Shown here in pieces: positions 9,475 to 21,300 of a stretch of DNA of 64,000 nucleotides. Positions within the stretch are counted from its first letter, which is position 1. The number at the start of each line of letters is the position of its first letter. Made by a program: the position numbers and the translations under genes. This DNA is from Tomocerus qinae (lineage: Eukaryota > Arthropoda > Collembola > Entomobryomorpha > Tomoceridae), in assembly GCA_020055645.1 (NCBI GenBank), contig CM034546.1, positions 84,258,001 to 84,322,000 on the forward strand, written 5' to 3'. The notes beneath the pieces are model-generated. The model had not been told where the DNA came from. It saw only the letters and a list, made by a program, of their open reading frames with translations, and searched no databases.

Positions 9475-10673
9475 CGGCGACGGCACCGGGCATCAAGCTC
9501 AAGGGGGCAGCAAAATGCACGAAAAAAATAATTTTTTTCCGCCCATTTGCAATACATATTAATATTCCAAATAAACTACAATAACAAAACATTTCTCGAG
9601 AACAAACACCATTAAACTTGCTGACACTACTAAATAGGTTACAACCTTCCATTTCAACGGGAAAGTGGGTGAAAACCCTAAAAGTAATTGAAAATGGATG
9701 TAAATTTCGTTCTATTCATCCATTCATCGTACAAAGCTTGTTAGACAGCAAAAAATATCGAATTACAATTGGAATTGAAATATAGTACAACATATTTGGC
9801 ATTGTACGTTTTCTTTAAGGTTGGTTCTACGGATTTCCATTACGTTTCATATATCCTCCCACCTCCATTACCACTAGGCGTACGAACCCAAATTTGAAAG
9901 TGAATATTCTTCCACTTATTATCTAGTGAACCTAGACCTTAGAATTTTTTTAAAAGGAAATAAAATAGTATTTTTTGATTTTTGAAAATAAAAAGTTGAG
10001 TCATTTTCTACAAAAGTTAATACATGCAAAAGAGCCTATGAGACGGATTCATTAGGTCTGTAGTCGTTACTAATAGCGTAATTGAGAAAAGTAAGCTCTA
10101 GGTTCACTAGATATTTTTCTACTCTTTCTTTTTGGTATCTTTACAAAATCACCTAAATAGACCCCAGAAGGTCAAATCACGATTTTCCGACATTAGATGA
10201 TGGGATTGATATCATTGAGTAGGATGTCACTCTATTACCAACAGCAAATAGGAAAACCTGAAATGAAAAGTTTTGCGACTGATTTGTGATTGCGGTTGTA
10301 GCCCAGCCCAATTATGTACTCTCTGTTTTTTTCTCTGCGGAATCGACATGAAATAAACGGCCGCCTTACGGTTAGTTTAGTCTCAACCCAAACGGTATCA
10401 ACCCAAACAGTCTCAACCCAAACAGTCTCAACCCAAACAGTATCAACCCAACCAGTCTCAATCCAAACCGTCTCAACGTAAACAGTCTCAACATAAGCGT
10501 CTTAACGTATGGTGTAAGCTTTAAAATTGGCTTTCTATTTCTACCCTATTTTAACATAAGTTTGTGCAACAAAAAAATTTCCTGTTCTTAAAATCTGAAG
10601 TGAATTTAAAGTTAGTAAAAGGGGGCATCGAAATAGCGTTTGCCCGGGCATCATAAAAACCTTACCGGCCCTG
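9475..10673 (-). mobile_element. hAT-like non-autonomous element, one end truncated
   Basis: The right end, read on the minus strand, starts CAGGGCCGGTAAGG at 10673 and continues with a GATGCCCGGGCAAACGC block. The left end has the complement of TTTTGCTGCCCCC..AGCTTGATGCCCGGTGCCGTCGCCGGT but lacks the last ~38 bp seen in the copy at 27427-28505. Both copies carry a 15-bp satellite and no transposase. The left end abuts the hairpin at 8979-9460. Confidence 0.65.
10376..10505 (+). repeat. 15-bp satellite (TCTCAACCCAAACAG)
   Basis: About eight tandem units of TCTCAACCCAAACAG with substitutions. The complement forms the array at 27840-28080 inside the related hAT-like element, so the array travels with that family. 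Confidence 0.85.
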
Positions 10674-10775
10674 TCTCTGACAAATCTGTAAGACGCAGAA
10701 GATTTGTTTTGTTTCAATCATTTTTAACTGTGTCGGGCTAAAAATTGATGTAAAATACTTTAGAGCATCGTTTTT

Positions 10776-11027
10776 TCATTCTTTGTATAAATGTTTGCAG
10801 TCTTTAGTTGTGGTTCGCAGTTTTTCTTCAAGAGTATGAATTCGTTTCTTTAAAGCTTGACACTTATGATTTTCGCGAATGTTCCTTTGCTTGTCTTTCT
10901 TTATCTTTAGTGCTTTTGCTTTCCTACAGGATTTGATGATTTCACGCAGCCTTTTATTTCCGTTTTGTAAGCGCAGAGTTTTGGCAAAATTATTAGACTT
11001 CTTCAGGTTTTCTCTGATCCTGTACAA
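10776..11027 (-). CDS. Basic coiled-coil fragment next to a THAP ORF
   Basis: This 83-aa ORF is rich in Lys, Arg, Leu and Glu and ends in a heptad-like stretch (ALKKRIHTLEEKL). It lies 310 bases downstream of the THAP-domain ORF on the same strand. THAP transposases commonly follow the zinc domain with a coiled-coil dimerisation region, so this may be the next segment of the same broken or intron-containing gene. No catalytic domain follows; the downstream side is occupied by the hAT-like element ending at 10673. Confidence 0.45.
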   Translation of the reverse strand: MYRIRENLKKSNNFAKTLRLQNGNKRLREIIKSCRKAKALKIKKDKQRNIRENHKCQALKKRIHTLEEKLRTTTKDCKHLYKE

Positions 11028-11337
11028 CTATGTCTTGATGACCATTAAGCAATTTTGGATAAACGAATAGGTCGTTTGAAACATCAAACCTAAGCATAAA
11101 GTTGTTTTAATTGACCATTTTTTGTGAAACTATGTCATTGTATTATTATAATTCTATTCTTTACGTTATTTTTATAACTGTCCCATTTTCCAGTTGCGCT
11201 ATAAAGAAGTTTTTGTGCTTTTTTCCACAGTCAGGCAGTTGTATGATATAATCAGGCTTAGGCAGTACATCTAGTAGCGGAAAAACAATTTAGTGGTAGT
11301 TTAATACATTTTGTTACTATTTTAATACTGCAATCTT

Positions 11338-11640
11338 TTATAGTTCCAAATTACCTGGAAGAAATTGTGACGGAACAGCTCTATCTATTAGTTTGTTCCT
11401 ACCGTTTGCATCTTTGGTAAAGTCAGTAACTTCGAAATGTCTACTACATACTCTTCGATTATCTTTGTCATTTTTATCATCAAGACCGCAAACAGAGAGC
11501 CATATCAACCGTAAATAGGAGTCAACGGGTAAACGATGCAAAGTAAAGTCTCCTCTGTCTTTAGATTTGCCTTGCTGCTGATGGTTAGGACACACTTTTG
11601 TGTCACAGTGAGACATCATGAATGAAAATTCAAATTCCAA
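11338..11640 (-). CDS. THAP zinc-finger domain ORF (P-like transposon remnant)
   Basis: This 100-aa ORF is almost entirely one THAP DNA-binding domain. It has a Cys pair (HCDTKVC, residues 12-18), a HRLP segment (35-38), a central Trp (LIWLSVCG), CSRHF (66-70, the C2CH pair) and the closing AVPSQF motif (89-94). THAP domains recognise specific DNA and occur in P-element-type transposases and host regulators. The short length, and inverted copies of the same sequence in a MITE at 34066-34610, argue for a transposon origin. The start ATG at 11640 precedes the domain by a few residues. Confidence 0.72.
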   Translation of the reverse strand: MEFEFSFMMSHCDTKVCPNHQQQGKSKDRGDFTLHRLPVDSYLRLIWLSVCGLDDKNDKDNRRVCSRHFEVTDFTKDANGRNKLIDRAVPSQFLPGNLEL

Positions 11641-11790
11641 AAGCTCAAAATAGCTGTGGATCTAAATCGTTCGATTTAGATCCACAATTGAAAAAACTGA
11701 AATTTTTTTTGGAAAATGTTCTATACGACTAACTTTACCTACCAGTCTCATCATTGTAACTATGGCTCCATTAATTTTGAGTCTATTGTA
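11641..11790 (-). repeat. 5' terminal region of the THAP element
   Basis: Upstream of the THAP start lies a 28-bp interrupted palindrome, 'gtggatctaaatcg' with its complement (11656-11685). It is followed by a segment that matches 34070-34145 base for base over most of its length (for example GATAGGTAAAGTTAGTCG, allowing one change). The palindrome also occurs at both ends of the THAP-derived foldback at 34 kb, so it is probably a terminal or subterminal recognition sequence. Confidence 0.55.
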
Positions 11791-11837
11791 CACTTTTCAC
11801 AGTTTCAAGTTCACAGTTCAAGTTAATCATTATAATA

Positions 11838-12364
11838 ATAGCAATTCATTTACCCTTTAACATCAACCTACGACTTCACTGGATGGGCACATGATAGTCA
11901 GAACCCCAAACCTCGAGTTTCAAAATGATATCTTTTTTGAATTTCGAATTTTAACATTGAAGGAGTGGGAGAAAACGCTCCGATCTGTCACGCTTTGTCC
12001 AGAAACTCCTACAGTTTTGATCCGATCTTTACCAAACTTCTTCCTGACGTACTCGACTTAATAATGAAGACGGTAGCCACTCCAGTTTTTTTATTATTTA
12101 GTAGAAAATATTTTGCCAGTGAATTTCAAAAATTTGACAAAGTCCTACTCTTTAAGCAGGCAGGCCTCCGCCATGTAAAGGGATTAGTGTCCCTTTCACC
12201 TCGAACGGGGCGACCACAGCGGAGTCAAACTATTAATAGCAAGGCAACGTTTATTTAGTTAATGTATGATTTGGTTGTGGATTGAATAGGTTACTTGACT
12301 TGACATAGAATTGTCTAGTTAATGTAACGGGGTAAGAAAATAGATAGAAATAACGAGGATATTA
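11838..12364. other. No recognisable gene
   Basis: A 97-codon ORF at 11965-12258 has no domain I recognise and no codon-level support. I see no inverted repeats here. It probably represents unique intergenic sequence between repeats. Confidence 0.3.
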
Positions 12365-13120
12365 AAATAGTGGAAGCTAATTAAAATAACAGAGCTACTT
12401 AAAATGAAGAGATGAAAATGACGGAATATTGAAGATGACGGGAATACTTAATATAAAGAGATTTTTTTAAATGACAGGAAAGTTTAAAATGACGAGGGCA
12501 TTTAAACTGACGAGGTCATTTAAAATGACGAGGTCATTTAAAATGACGAGGTCATTTAAAATGACGAGGTCATTTAAAATGACGAGATTTTTTAAAATCA
12601 CGAGATTTTTTAAAATCACGAGATTTTTAAAAATCGCATTTATAGATTTAAAACAACAAGGTTATTCAAAATGAAGGGGTGATTCCAAACGACGAAATTA
12701 TTTAAAACGACTGGGTTCATTAAAACGACGGGGTTATTTAAAATGACGTCTATTTAAAAGGACGGGGTCATTTACAATGACCTATATTTAAAATTACGGG
12801 GTTATTTACAATGACGTCTGTTTAAAATGACAGAGTCATTTACAATGACGTTTATTTAAAATGGCGGTGTCATTTACCAGGACCGTAGACAAAAATTTTT
12901 TTGGGGGGCACAAATTATTAGTAAAAATAAAATAAGAAAATTTTGGGTTTTAAGGCAAAAATTTCTTTCTTTTCTTCACTATTTAAAATGACGGGGTTAT
13001 TTTAAATGAGAGTTATTTAAAATGTGCGGGGTTGTTTAAAACGATGGGGTTATTTAAAAACGATGGGGTTATTTAAAATGACGTCTATTTACAATGTTGG
13101 GGTAATTGAAAATGACGTGG
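12365..13120 (+). repeat. 18-bp satellite (TTTAAAATGACGAGGTCA type)
   Basis: Degenerate tandem array of an 18-bp unit 'catttaaaatgacgaggt', best preserved at 12470-12620 and then diverging (ggggtt and ggtcat variants) to 13120. The six-residue repeat in the 12471-12674 ORF is only the translation of the array. The complementary unit makes up the array at 36350-36870. Confidence 0.85.
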
Positions 13121-14266
13121 GGTGATTATAAATTATTTATAATTATAATATATCTAAGCTAAATCTGGGTAGACCCTGACAGTTGTCGGTAGCCTCTTTT
13201 GCTTTCTGTCTGCCGGTAAAAGATAAAATAATATAGTAGGTATGGAGCGGCCCCATTTTTTTGGTTAGGTTGCATTATGATAAGTTAAATTAGCTTATCC
13301 AGTTTGAACCTAACTTTGAAAGGACCTTATCGATTTAGAAACAAAAAATAGAAAAATAGACATCTATTTTGGTTTTCTAATCCTCCCCAGGCAAGGCATG
13401 TCCGATTTTGCTGATTTTCAAACCGAACAATGCTCTTGACCCCTAGATGTCAAAAAGAGTTGATGCTTATCTTCATTTTTCTCAATCTAAATAACACTAT
13501 TCTCAGATACATTGCTTTAGACTGCTTACAGAAAGACAGACAGCAAGGCTAGTAGAAGTAAAACAGGTTTGGAATTCCCAGGCACTTCTGAATTTTTGTG
13601 TATGTAAACCAATATGTGACGTTGACGTCACACAGCGACTTTCCTATACATTTGCATGGGGCATCACCATGGTGAAAGTGCATGTCAAAAAATCAAAATA
13701 ATTTTGTCTATATATTTTTTTGACCTATGGACATGTAAAGGATATGTCGCCGTGTGACGTCACAAATCGGTTACATTACAAAAAAATCGAATGAAGCCTG
13801 GAATGCCGCAGGTTGGACAGACAGATTTTACACTCCCACAGCTAGTCCTATAGTTCATTTGTAAATAAAGGAAACTTGGAAATTCTGAGGGGTTAACTGA
13901 AATGGACAAATGATAAAATTATTTACAAATTATTGCAATACTAAGTGATAGATTTCGCCAATTTTTGCGCAATTACCTTTCAAAATTTAATGCAATGTTC
14001 CTTTATTTACAAATGAACTATAATCCCAACTTATATCCCCTATTCTCTCAATTTCGAAACAGTGAAATTTTACAAAATGGCCATGGTGACAGACTATTTA
14101 ATCGTAGGATTAATTCGAAAATTTATGTAGGTTATTTTTCAAAGTAAAATGTCAAATTTATTTAGCAAATGGCAAAAAATAATTTTCGTTCACTTTGCTG
14201 CCCCCCTCAGCTTGATGCCCGCTGCCGTTGCCCCGGTTGCTCCTCCCCCCAATTTTCCGGTCCTGG
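12878..14266. mobile_element. Possible hAT-like element
   Basis: CAGGACCGTAGAC at 12878 and CCGGTCCTG ending at 14266 are inverted. The right end (TTTGCTGCCCCCCTCAGCTT... to ...TTCCGGTCCTG) clearly belongs to the family at 27427-28505. The left end is shorter and diverged, and no exact 8-bp duplication is visible. It contains the last satellite units and the hairpin at 13565-13815, which would be later insertions. Confidence 0.4.
13565..13815. repeat. Diverged hairpin MITE
   Basis: A loose inverted repeat: 'aattcccaggcacttctgaa' and 'gtgacgtcacacagcgac' on the left pair with 'gtcgccgtgtgacgtcac' and 'ttcattcgatttttttg' on the right. It is older than the near-perfect hairpins elsewhere. Confidence 0.55.
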
Positions 14267-14267
14267 T

Positions 14268-15300
14268 TATTTTAATCCATTTGAAAATTGTGACCATATA
14301 TACACCCGACCCATATAGACAGACTACAAGGATGAAATTATCAAGCTACCGGATACAAACCGCTGCTTAAGGGTGTGCACCGACGTATCTAGCGGAATTT
14401 GGCATGAACTCGATGTATGTACATTGAATTGAGTACAAAAACATTCAAATACTTTTTTAGGAAATCAAAGAAAACTCAAAAGCGCTTCGGTTTTCAATCT
14501 TGATTTTTTTACCTAATATTCGTACAGGGTCCTGGAGGGTGACCACAAGTTTCCGTTTTGTTCAAAAAGTCTTTTAGCTATTTTAAAAAATATTATAAAC
14601 CTATCCCGCCAAAAAAAATAAAAAACTTTTTGGTACAATGGCCACCGTGACCTTTGTAGGTCAAAATCATAACATGTCTGAAACTTGTGACACTCTAGGG
14701 TCTTCAAGTCTTAATTTTGAGACTAACTAGCCCCAGATTGATTGAAAATTGGGTGACTTATCCATGATTTCCTTGAGTAGGAAATACATTGAAAGGTTAC
14801 CACTACCGCGCCCCCTTAATAAGGCACAGACAGACATCAGGCTGAAGATATAGAGAATGGGAAAATATTGTGTTGAAGAGATGGAGAATTTGAGAATAAT
14901 ATGGAAACCAATGGAGATGTTTATCGGCCCATTCAAAATTATTAAATTTAAACACAAACTAACTGCATAAACACTGGTATTATCCCATAATACATTATTT
15001 ATAACTGCGAAAATTGAAAAAATTAAATTAAATTCAAATCAAATTGTCATTTGTCTTTGACTTGAGACAGACTATAAAACCTAAAGACTAATAATATCAG
15101 CCATCTAGTGGAAGTAGTACAACAACAACAACATTCCTCTGAATTCAAGAGCGGCCTTTTCATTTCATGACTAAAATAGTTGGAGTTGTTTTGATTGATC
15201 GGAAATTGATAGGATACGAAAAGGATTTTTCAAAAATTATTTTTGTGGTTTCTAATTCTATTGGATTTGTGACAAATTACTGCAACTTGATTCTTCTTCC
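14268..15300. other. Intergenic; 5' flank of NDUFA1
   Basis: No gene or clear repeat is seen between 14268 and about 15000. The last 150-200 bases before the NDUFA1 start should hold its 5' UTR and promoter, but I see no TATA box I would defend. An (ACA)n-type run lies at 15118-15133. Confidence 0.35.
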
Positions 15301-15304
15301 CACA

Positions 15305-18300
15305 ATGTGGTATGAAATAATTCCTTGTTTCAGCGTAATGGTGGCTGCGATGTCTCTTGGACAACTGGCAACCGGGGCTGTTCCAAATCTTTACATGGGG
15401 CATGTAAGTTCATCAGTCACTGAAAATGGTTCAAATAATAAAACATCGACCGTCAAAGGCAATGATGAGGGATTTTATATTTTGTATATTTACAGAGCTT
15501 TCTTAGACAGTTGATTACTCCAACAGATATCAGTAACTACTTGAGAGATGAAAGAATCAACGGGGATCCGTACAAGGCCCAAGTAAACCCAATAAAATTA
15601 TTTTAATATTTCTTACTCAGCCTTTAGTAGGTTGTCTAGAACCCATACCCTATCTGCCTAGCAAATGGGTCTAGAGAGTTTCGCTTTAAAAAATGCAGCA
15701 GTATTGTAATGATATTCATTACAAATTAGTTGATGGCCGATGCGGAAATGAGGGGAAGCGACCAGAATATCCATGGTTATTATAATAAATAATAATTCAG
15801 AACACAGTATTTCATTTAAAAATAATAATTATTTTGAAATGAAGTTAATATTAATCAATTTTGATCTGTTGGTTTTAATACTCAATATTAATTAATTTTG
15901 ATCTAATGATTTTAACACTCAATATTAATCAATTTTTATCTTCTAATGATTTTAATACTCAATATTAATCAATTTTGATCTTCTGTTGATTTTAATACTC
16001 ATTATTAACCAATTTTGATCGTCTCTTGATTTTAATGCTACTAATTAGTCAATTTTGATTTTCGCTAATCAATTTGAATGATATTTTGTTGATTTTGATA
16101 GTGTACATAAATCTATTTTGATTTTCTGTTAATTTTAATAGTCAGCATTAATCTATTTTGATTTTCTGTTAATTTTAATAGTCAACATTAATCTATTTTG
16201 ATTATCTGTTAATTTTAATAGTCAGCATTAATCTATTTTGATTTTCTGTTAATTTGAATAGTCAACATTAATCTATTTTGATTATCTGTTAATTTTAATA
16301 GTCAGCATTAATCTATTTTGATTTTCTAATGATTTTGATAGTGTACATAAATCTATTTTGATTTTATGTTGATTTCAATATTCAATATTGATCTGTTTTG
16401 AATATTATTCATTTTAGCAATCAAGATAAATCTTTTTCGCCATTGTTCTACTAAAAATACACGGTCTACTTGACTCAGGCGAGCTTCTGTTACGGCTTGC
16501 TGTAGGTTTTTCCCATTCTAGCGAATTGAAAAGGGTAAAATTATCCGTGACAAGATTATCACAATTGAAACTCAATTTACTCCAAATTGTGATCTTTCAC
16601 GCTGGCGCTATGTTTGAACGACCCCGTAACATGTCAAAGTTTGTTGCTAAGTATACCAATTGATTTAAAATATCGAAAAGGCCCTTCTTGATCTCCAGTC
16701 GACAATTTTATATGATTTTCATAAGCATTCTCAAGGGGAATATTTATTACAACATTTGACTGCATTACAGTCTTTTGATATCAGTATATATTACCTACCT
16801 TTTAGTATATATTATGATTGCTGTTAAAAGTACAGTAGTATTTAAAGTATCTTTGAATGGTAGAGTATATTTGAAAGGTAGAATATTAATTAGCTACAGG
16901 GTAGCAATTATGCAATTTATCAAGGTGCGTATAGCAACCAACACCCGATTTATAACAGGTGACGAACCAAGCCCATTTTTCCATTGAAATGTCAGGAATA
17001 ATCTGCGGGACCATTTGGTCCCGGACTGTCCCAGCTCAGTTCGGTTGCTATAGGTAACAAGCTACAACTAAGCTGGGACAGTCCGGGACCAAATGGTCCC
17101 ACAGATTATTCCTAAAATAAAGGCTTGATTCGTCACCTTTATTTACATGCACCTTGGCAATTTATGCAGAAAATTTCCTGAAAATTTTGGTTACCAATAC
17201 TACGAATATTTTTCTAAAAATGTCATTTTGCAGATACCAGGTTGTCATAAACGGGTCCTCAATGAGCCCTTTTTTTATTCCCGATCCTATCCCAACTCCT
17301 ATGTACTACATGAATAATTTGAAATTATTTTTGGTGGGAACAGTGCCTCGCCGAGTCTAGCCGAGATGGTACATCCAAGACGCTGTTCCCACCAAAAATA
17401 ATTTCAAATTATTCATTTGGTACATAGGAGTTGGGATAGGATCGGGAATAAAAAAAGGGGCTTATTATAACTTGTGTTATTCATATAGTGGAGTAGTATG
17501 ATATATTATATAAGTGTAGCTTAGGATGGTGGTAGTAATATGATATGCTAAAAGGTATGTAATATATTATACTGATATCAAACGACTGTAATGCACGCTT
17601 GACGATTGTACTTGCTTGTACTTGACGGCCGTTTATGTCACATGGACAATAGACATCCTTGCAAGGAATATAGAATATAATATTATAGAAAAGGAATGGC
17701 AGATTATTCGATTTATTGGGGGTTCGGAACAAGTGAAAATGTGTGGAAAATTTACATGACTACAGCCGATCCCTAATTCCCCCCACTTGGGGATCTCAAT
17801 TTAAATACACACTCGCCAATGACGTCAATTGGCGAGCTTTCCCACCCACTTTTCATTTTTTCATGGTGAACTGCCACGGGTTGCATCCTTGATAGTAGTT
17901 ATAACAACCATGGTTATAACTTAATCTTATACAAGTATGAATGCATTGGGATGCATTGGAAAAAGATGCAAACAAAAAAGATTTTGTACTGAAGTAATCA
18001 CATTGCCAATGACGACAGGTGAAAATGTTACTACAAGTCAGTATAGAAATCTTTATAATATAATACACTTCCCCGTTTCCTAGAAACTAATTTTTTGGAA
18101 TTGCGTTGACTTATGCCCTCGGATGTTCCTTTAACAGCAATTCGGGTCAACCTCCATTGTATTTAAAATGCATCATAGCATCTTTACATCGCACAATGGG
18201 ACGAGAAGCTGGCCGAAACGGACGTGTACTTCGTGCACGAAAACGCGGGCTTGATTTTTATTTGAAATTTCCTATCTCACTAATGTTAATATGTAAATTT

Positions 18301-21300
18301 CAAAATTCTATAACCACAGCTTCGAACACCATCGGGCCTTGTAAGTTACAGATATAGTTAATTTCAATGCAGTGATTCCAATGATGCACATATGATTGGC
18401 GAACTCAACCGCGATCTATATCTAAATTAAGATGGAAAAATTTAAGTAGGAGTTTACGTGGTTAAGCTGTGAACGGGAGTGGAAAAGTACTGGGGTAAAA
18501 ACGCACGTTTCAACTAGCCTTTGGATCCACAGTGCATCGGCTACTATTTCTCCCGGAAGATCAGTCCGATTTTTATGGGACCTACATTTTTGGAACCGTG
18601 GACTATCCAGGAACAAAAGGTGGTTTTCGGAATTTTGATATAGTTGTTTTATTATCAAAACCAGATCACTTCTTCTGTACAGATAGGTATGGTTGCTATC
18701 CTTTATGTACTAAATTAGTTTCCATAGGGTTAGATTTGTCGCCCGTCCGGTGTGTGTTAAAATTGGTTTTAACCTGTGAAAGCTATGTCACGCCTTACTG
18801 CCCTGTACTAAAGTCATTTTGGATATGATCGCTAGGCTGTTTCCAGTTTCGGGGCAGGAATGTGAAAAACATTTAAAATTGGGTAATGGTTATTTTCAGT
18901 CTGCACTCTGTACATGTTCAAAAAAATTGCTTTTTTATTAACCTTAATTGTAATTATCAATTATTGAAACGTAACTCCTTACAAATTAATGATAAAAACA
19001 TGAGGCTATGGATGATGGATAATTGTTGTTAGAAGAAATCAATGAAACATTTACATTTTACGTATTTAAATGAGAATACAGAATATAGCACTGCACTTTG
19101 AAATAATTGTGGAGGTCATTGTTGCGTCTCATTGGATGTTGTTGCCAGTAAGTCCAGGAAATAAATACCAAAGACAGGGAACGAAAGCGGTGAGAAGGCC
19201 GAGTTAAATCGCAATAAGATACCACATATTTAGGGTTGATCCACATATTACGTAATCAAAAAATTTAGCGGTTTTTATAACCATCTTTTCCCTCTGTCAT
19301 CAACTGTCAACATTTGCCGGACTCCCCTATGATATGTCATCATAATAAGTTCGAATCAAAAATTCAATTCGAATGCCTAAAATTTTATTTATTAAGGAGG
19401 CTCACCACGGAAGCCTTCATAGCAACCGGGCCTATCTAAATGCATTTTAAAAAATGTTTTACTTCTGGCTTAATTACTCCCGAAGGATAAGACCGATTTT
19501 TTTGGGACTTAAGAGTAATTAAGCCAGAAGTAAAACATTTTTTAACATGCATTTAGATAGGCCCGGTTGCTATGAAGGCTTCCGTGGTGAGCCTCCTTAA
19601 TAAATAAAATTTTAGGCATTCGAATTGAATTTTTGATTCGAACTTATTATGATGACATATCATAGGGGAGTCCGGCAAATGTTGACAGTTGATGACAGAG
19701 GGAAAAGATGGTTATAAAAACCGCTAAATTTTTTGATTACGTAATATGTGGATCAACCCTAAATATGTGGTATCTTATTGCGATTTAACTCGGCCTTCTC
19801 ACCGCTTTCGTTCCTTGTCTTTGGTATTTATTTCCTGGACTTACTGGCAACAACATCCAATGAGACGCAACAATGACCTCCACAATTATTTCAAAGTGCA
19901 GTGCTATATTCTGTATTCTCATTTAAATACGTAAAATGTAAATGGTTCATTGATTTCTTCTAACAACAATTATCCATCATCCATAGCTTCATGTTTTTAT
20001 CATTAATTTGTAAGGAGTTACGTTTCAATAATTGATAATTACAATTAAGGTTAATAAAAAAGCAATTTTTTTGAACATGTACAGAGTGCAGACTGAAAAT
20101 AACCATTACCCAATTTTAAATGTTTTTCACATTCCTGCCCCGAAACTGGAAACAGCCTAGCGATCATATCCAAAATGACTTTAGTACAGGGCAGTAAGGC
20201 GTGACATAGCTTTCACAGGTTAAAACCAATTTTAACACACACCGGACGGGCGACAAATCTAACCCTATGGAAACTAATTTAGTACATAAAGGATAGCAAC
20301 CATACCTATCTGTACAGAAGAAGTGATCTGGTTTTGACAATAAATGCATTTAAAAAAATCAAATTCCCAAAAAACGAGTCTATATTTTAGTTTTTATAAA
20401 ACGTTGATGCTTTTGGCCCATTTAAAGCAACCATATCAAAAATCGTGAAACCCCTTTTTGTTCCTTGATAGTCTATACGCTTCCAAAAATACAGGTCCCA
20501 TAAAAATCGGACTGACCCTCTGGGAGAAATAGTAGCCGTTGTAAAACATTTTTTAACATGAATTTTGATAGTCCCTTGTGGTTGCTATGCAGGCGTGAAC
20601 TAAAACCTTAAAGCGAAACTCTCTAGACCTATTTGCTAGGCAAATAGGGTATAGGTTCTAGACAATATGGTAGGGTGACTTCCGTTTACTTATTACTTAT
20701 CATATGGATTTTTCTAATCCTCAATTATTTGGAATCTAATTAAGAGTCAGGTCCCCGACGGAATTCAATAAGTGAAGGTCAATAGGTCAAGTAAAAGGGA
20801 AGTATCTATGGCCACGATTTAAAAATACGTAGAGGCATCATAGAAATTTACTCTATGACAAAGCTGAAAAATATTTTTTCGGAAACCGGATATAACTCCG
20901 AGAATACTGGTCGTAGAAAGACAAGGTTGGTCTCTAAAATCGTAGAAAATCCTGGTCTAGGGCTGGAACTCGGCATTTCTTGATATTCATCTCCGATTTC
21001 GAGATATTAACGTTTTAAAATTGCAGTATCTCAAAATCAGAGATGAATATCAAGAATGCCGAGTTCTAGCCCTAGACCAGGATTTTCTACGATTTTAGAG
21101 ACCAACCTTGTCTTTCTACGACCAGTACGACGATCTGGTTTCCGAAAAAAAGTTAAAGGCTAATTTGATAGTCGAGGTCATGCCCCGTGATGTTGGAGAC
21201 GTGATCCTTAAGGACTAAAAAGACTGATTCAATGTTCTTAACTTTCAGGGCCTGGAAGCTATACCTGACGAAGAACAGCAGAAAAAGGATCACTGCTTGT

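Noticed and set aside
8706-9652. Two ORFs sharing their C-terminal residues
   Set aside because: The shared part is the hairpin at 8979-9460 read from each side.
11965-12258. 97-aa plus-strand ORF
   Set aside because: No recognisable domain, no neighbour in the same element, composition like random AT-rich sequence.
18106-18357. 83-aa ORF with GREAGRNGRVLRARKRG
   Set aside because: Basic but low support, within NDUFA1 intron 2, no domain and no second copy.
19058-19934. Two identical 62-aa ORFs on opposite strands
   Set aside because: They are mirror images in the arms of the palindrome, without any domain or start context.
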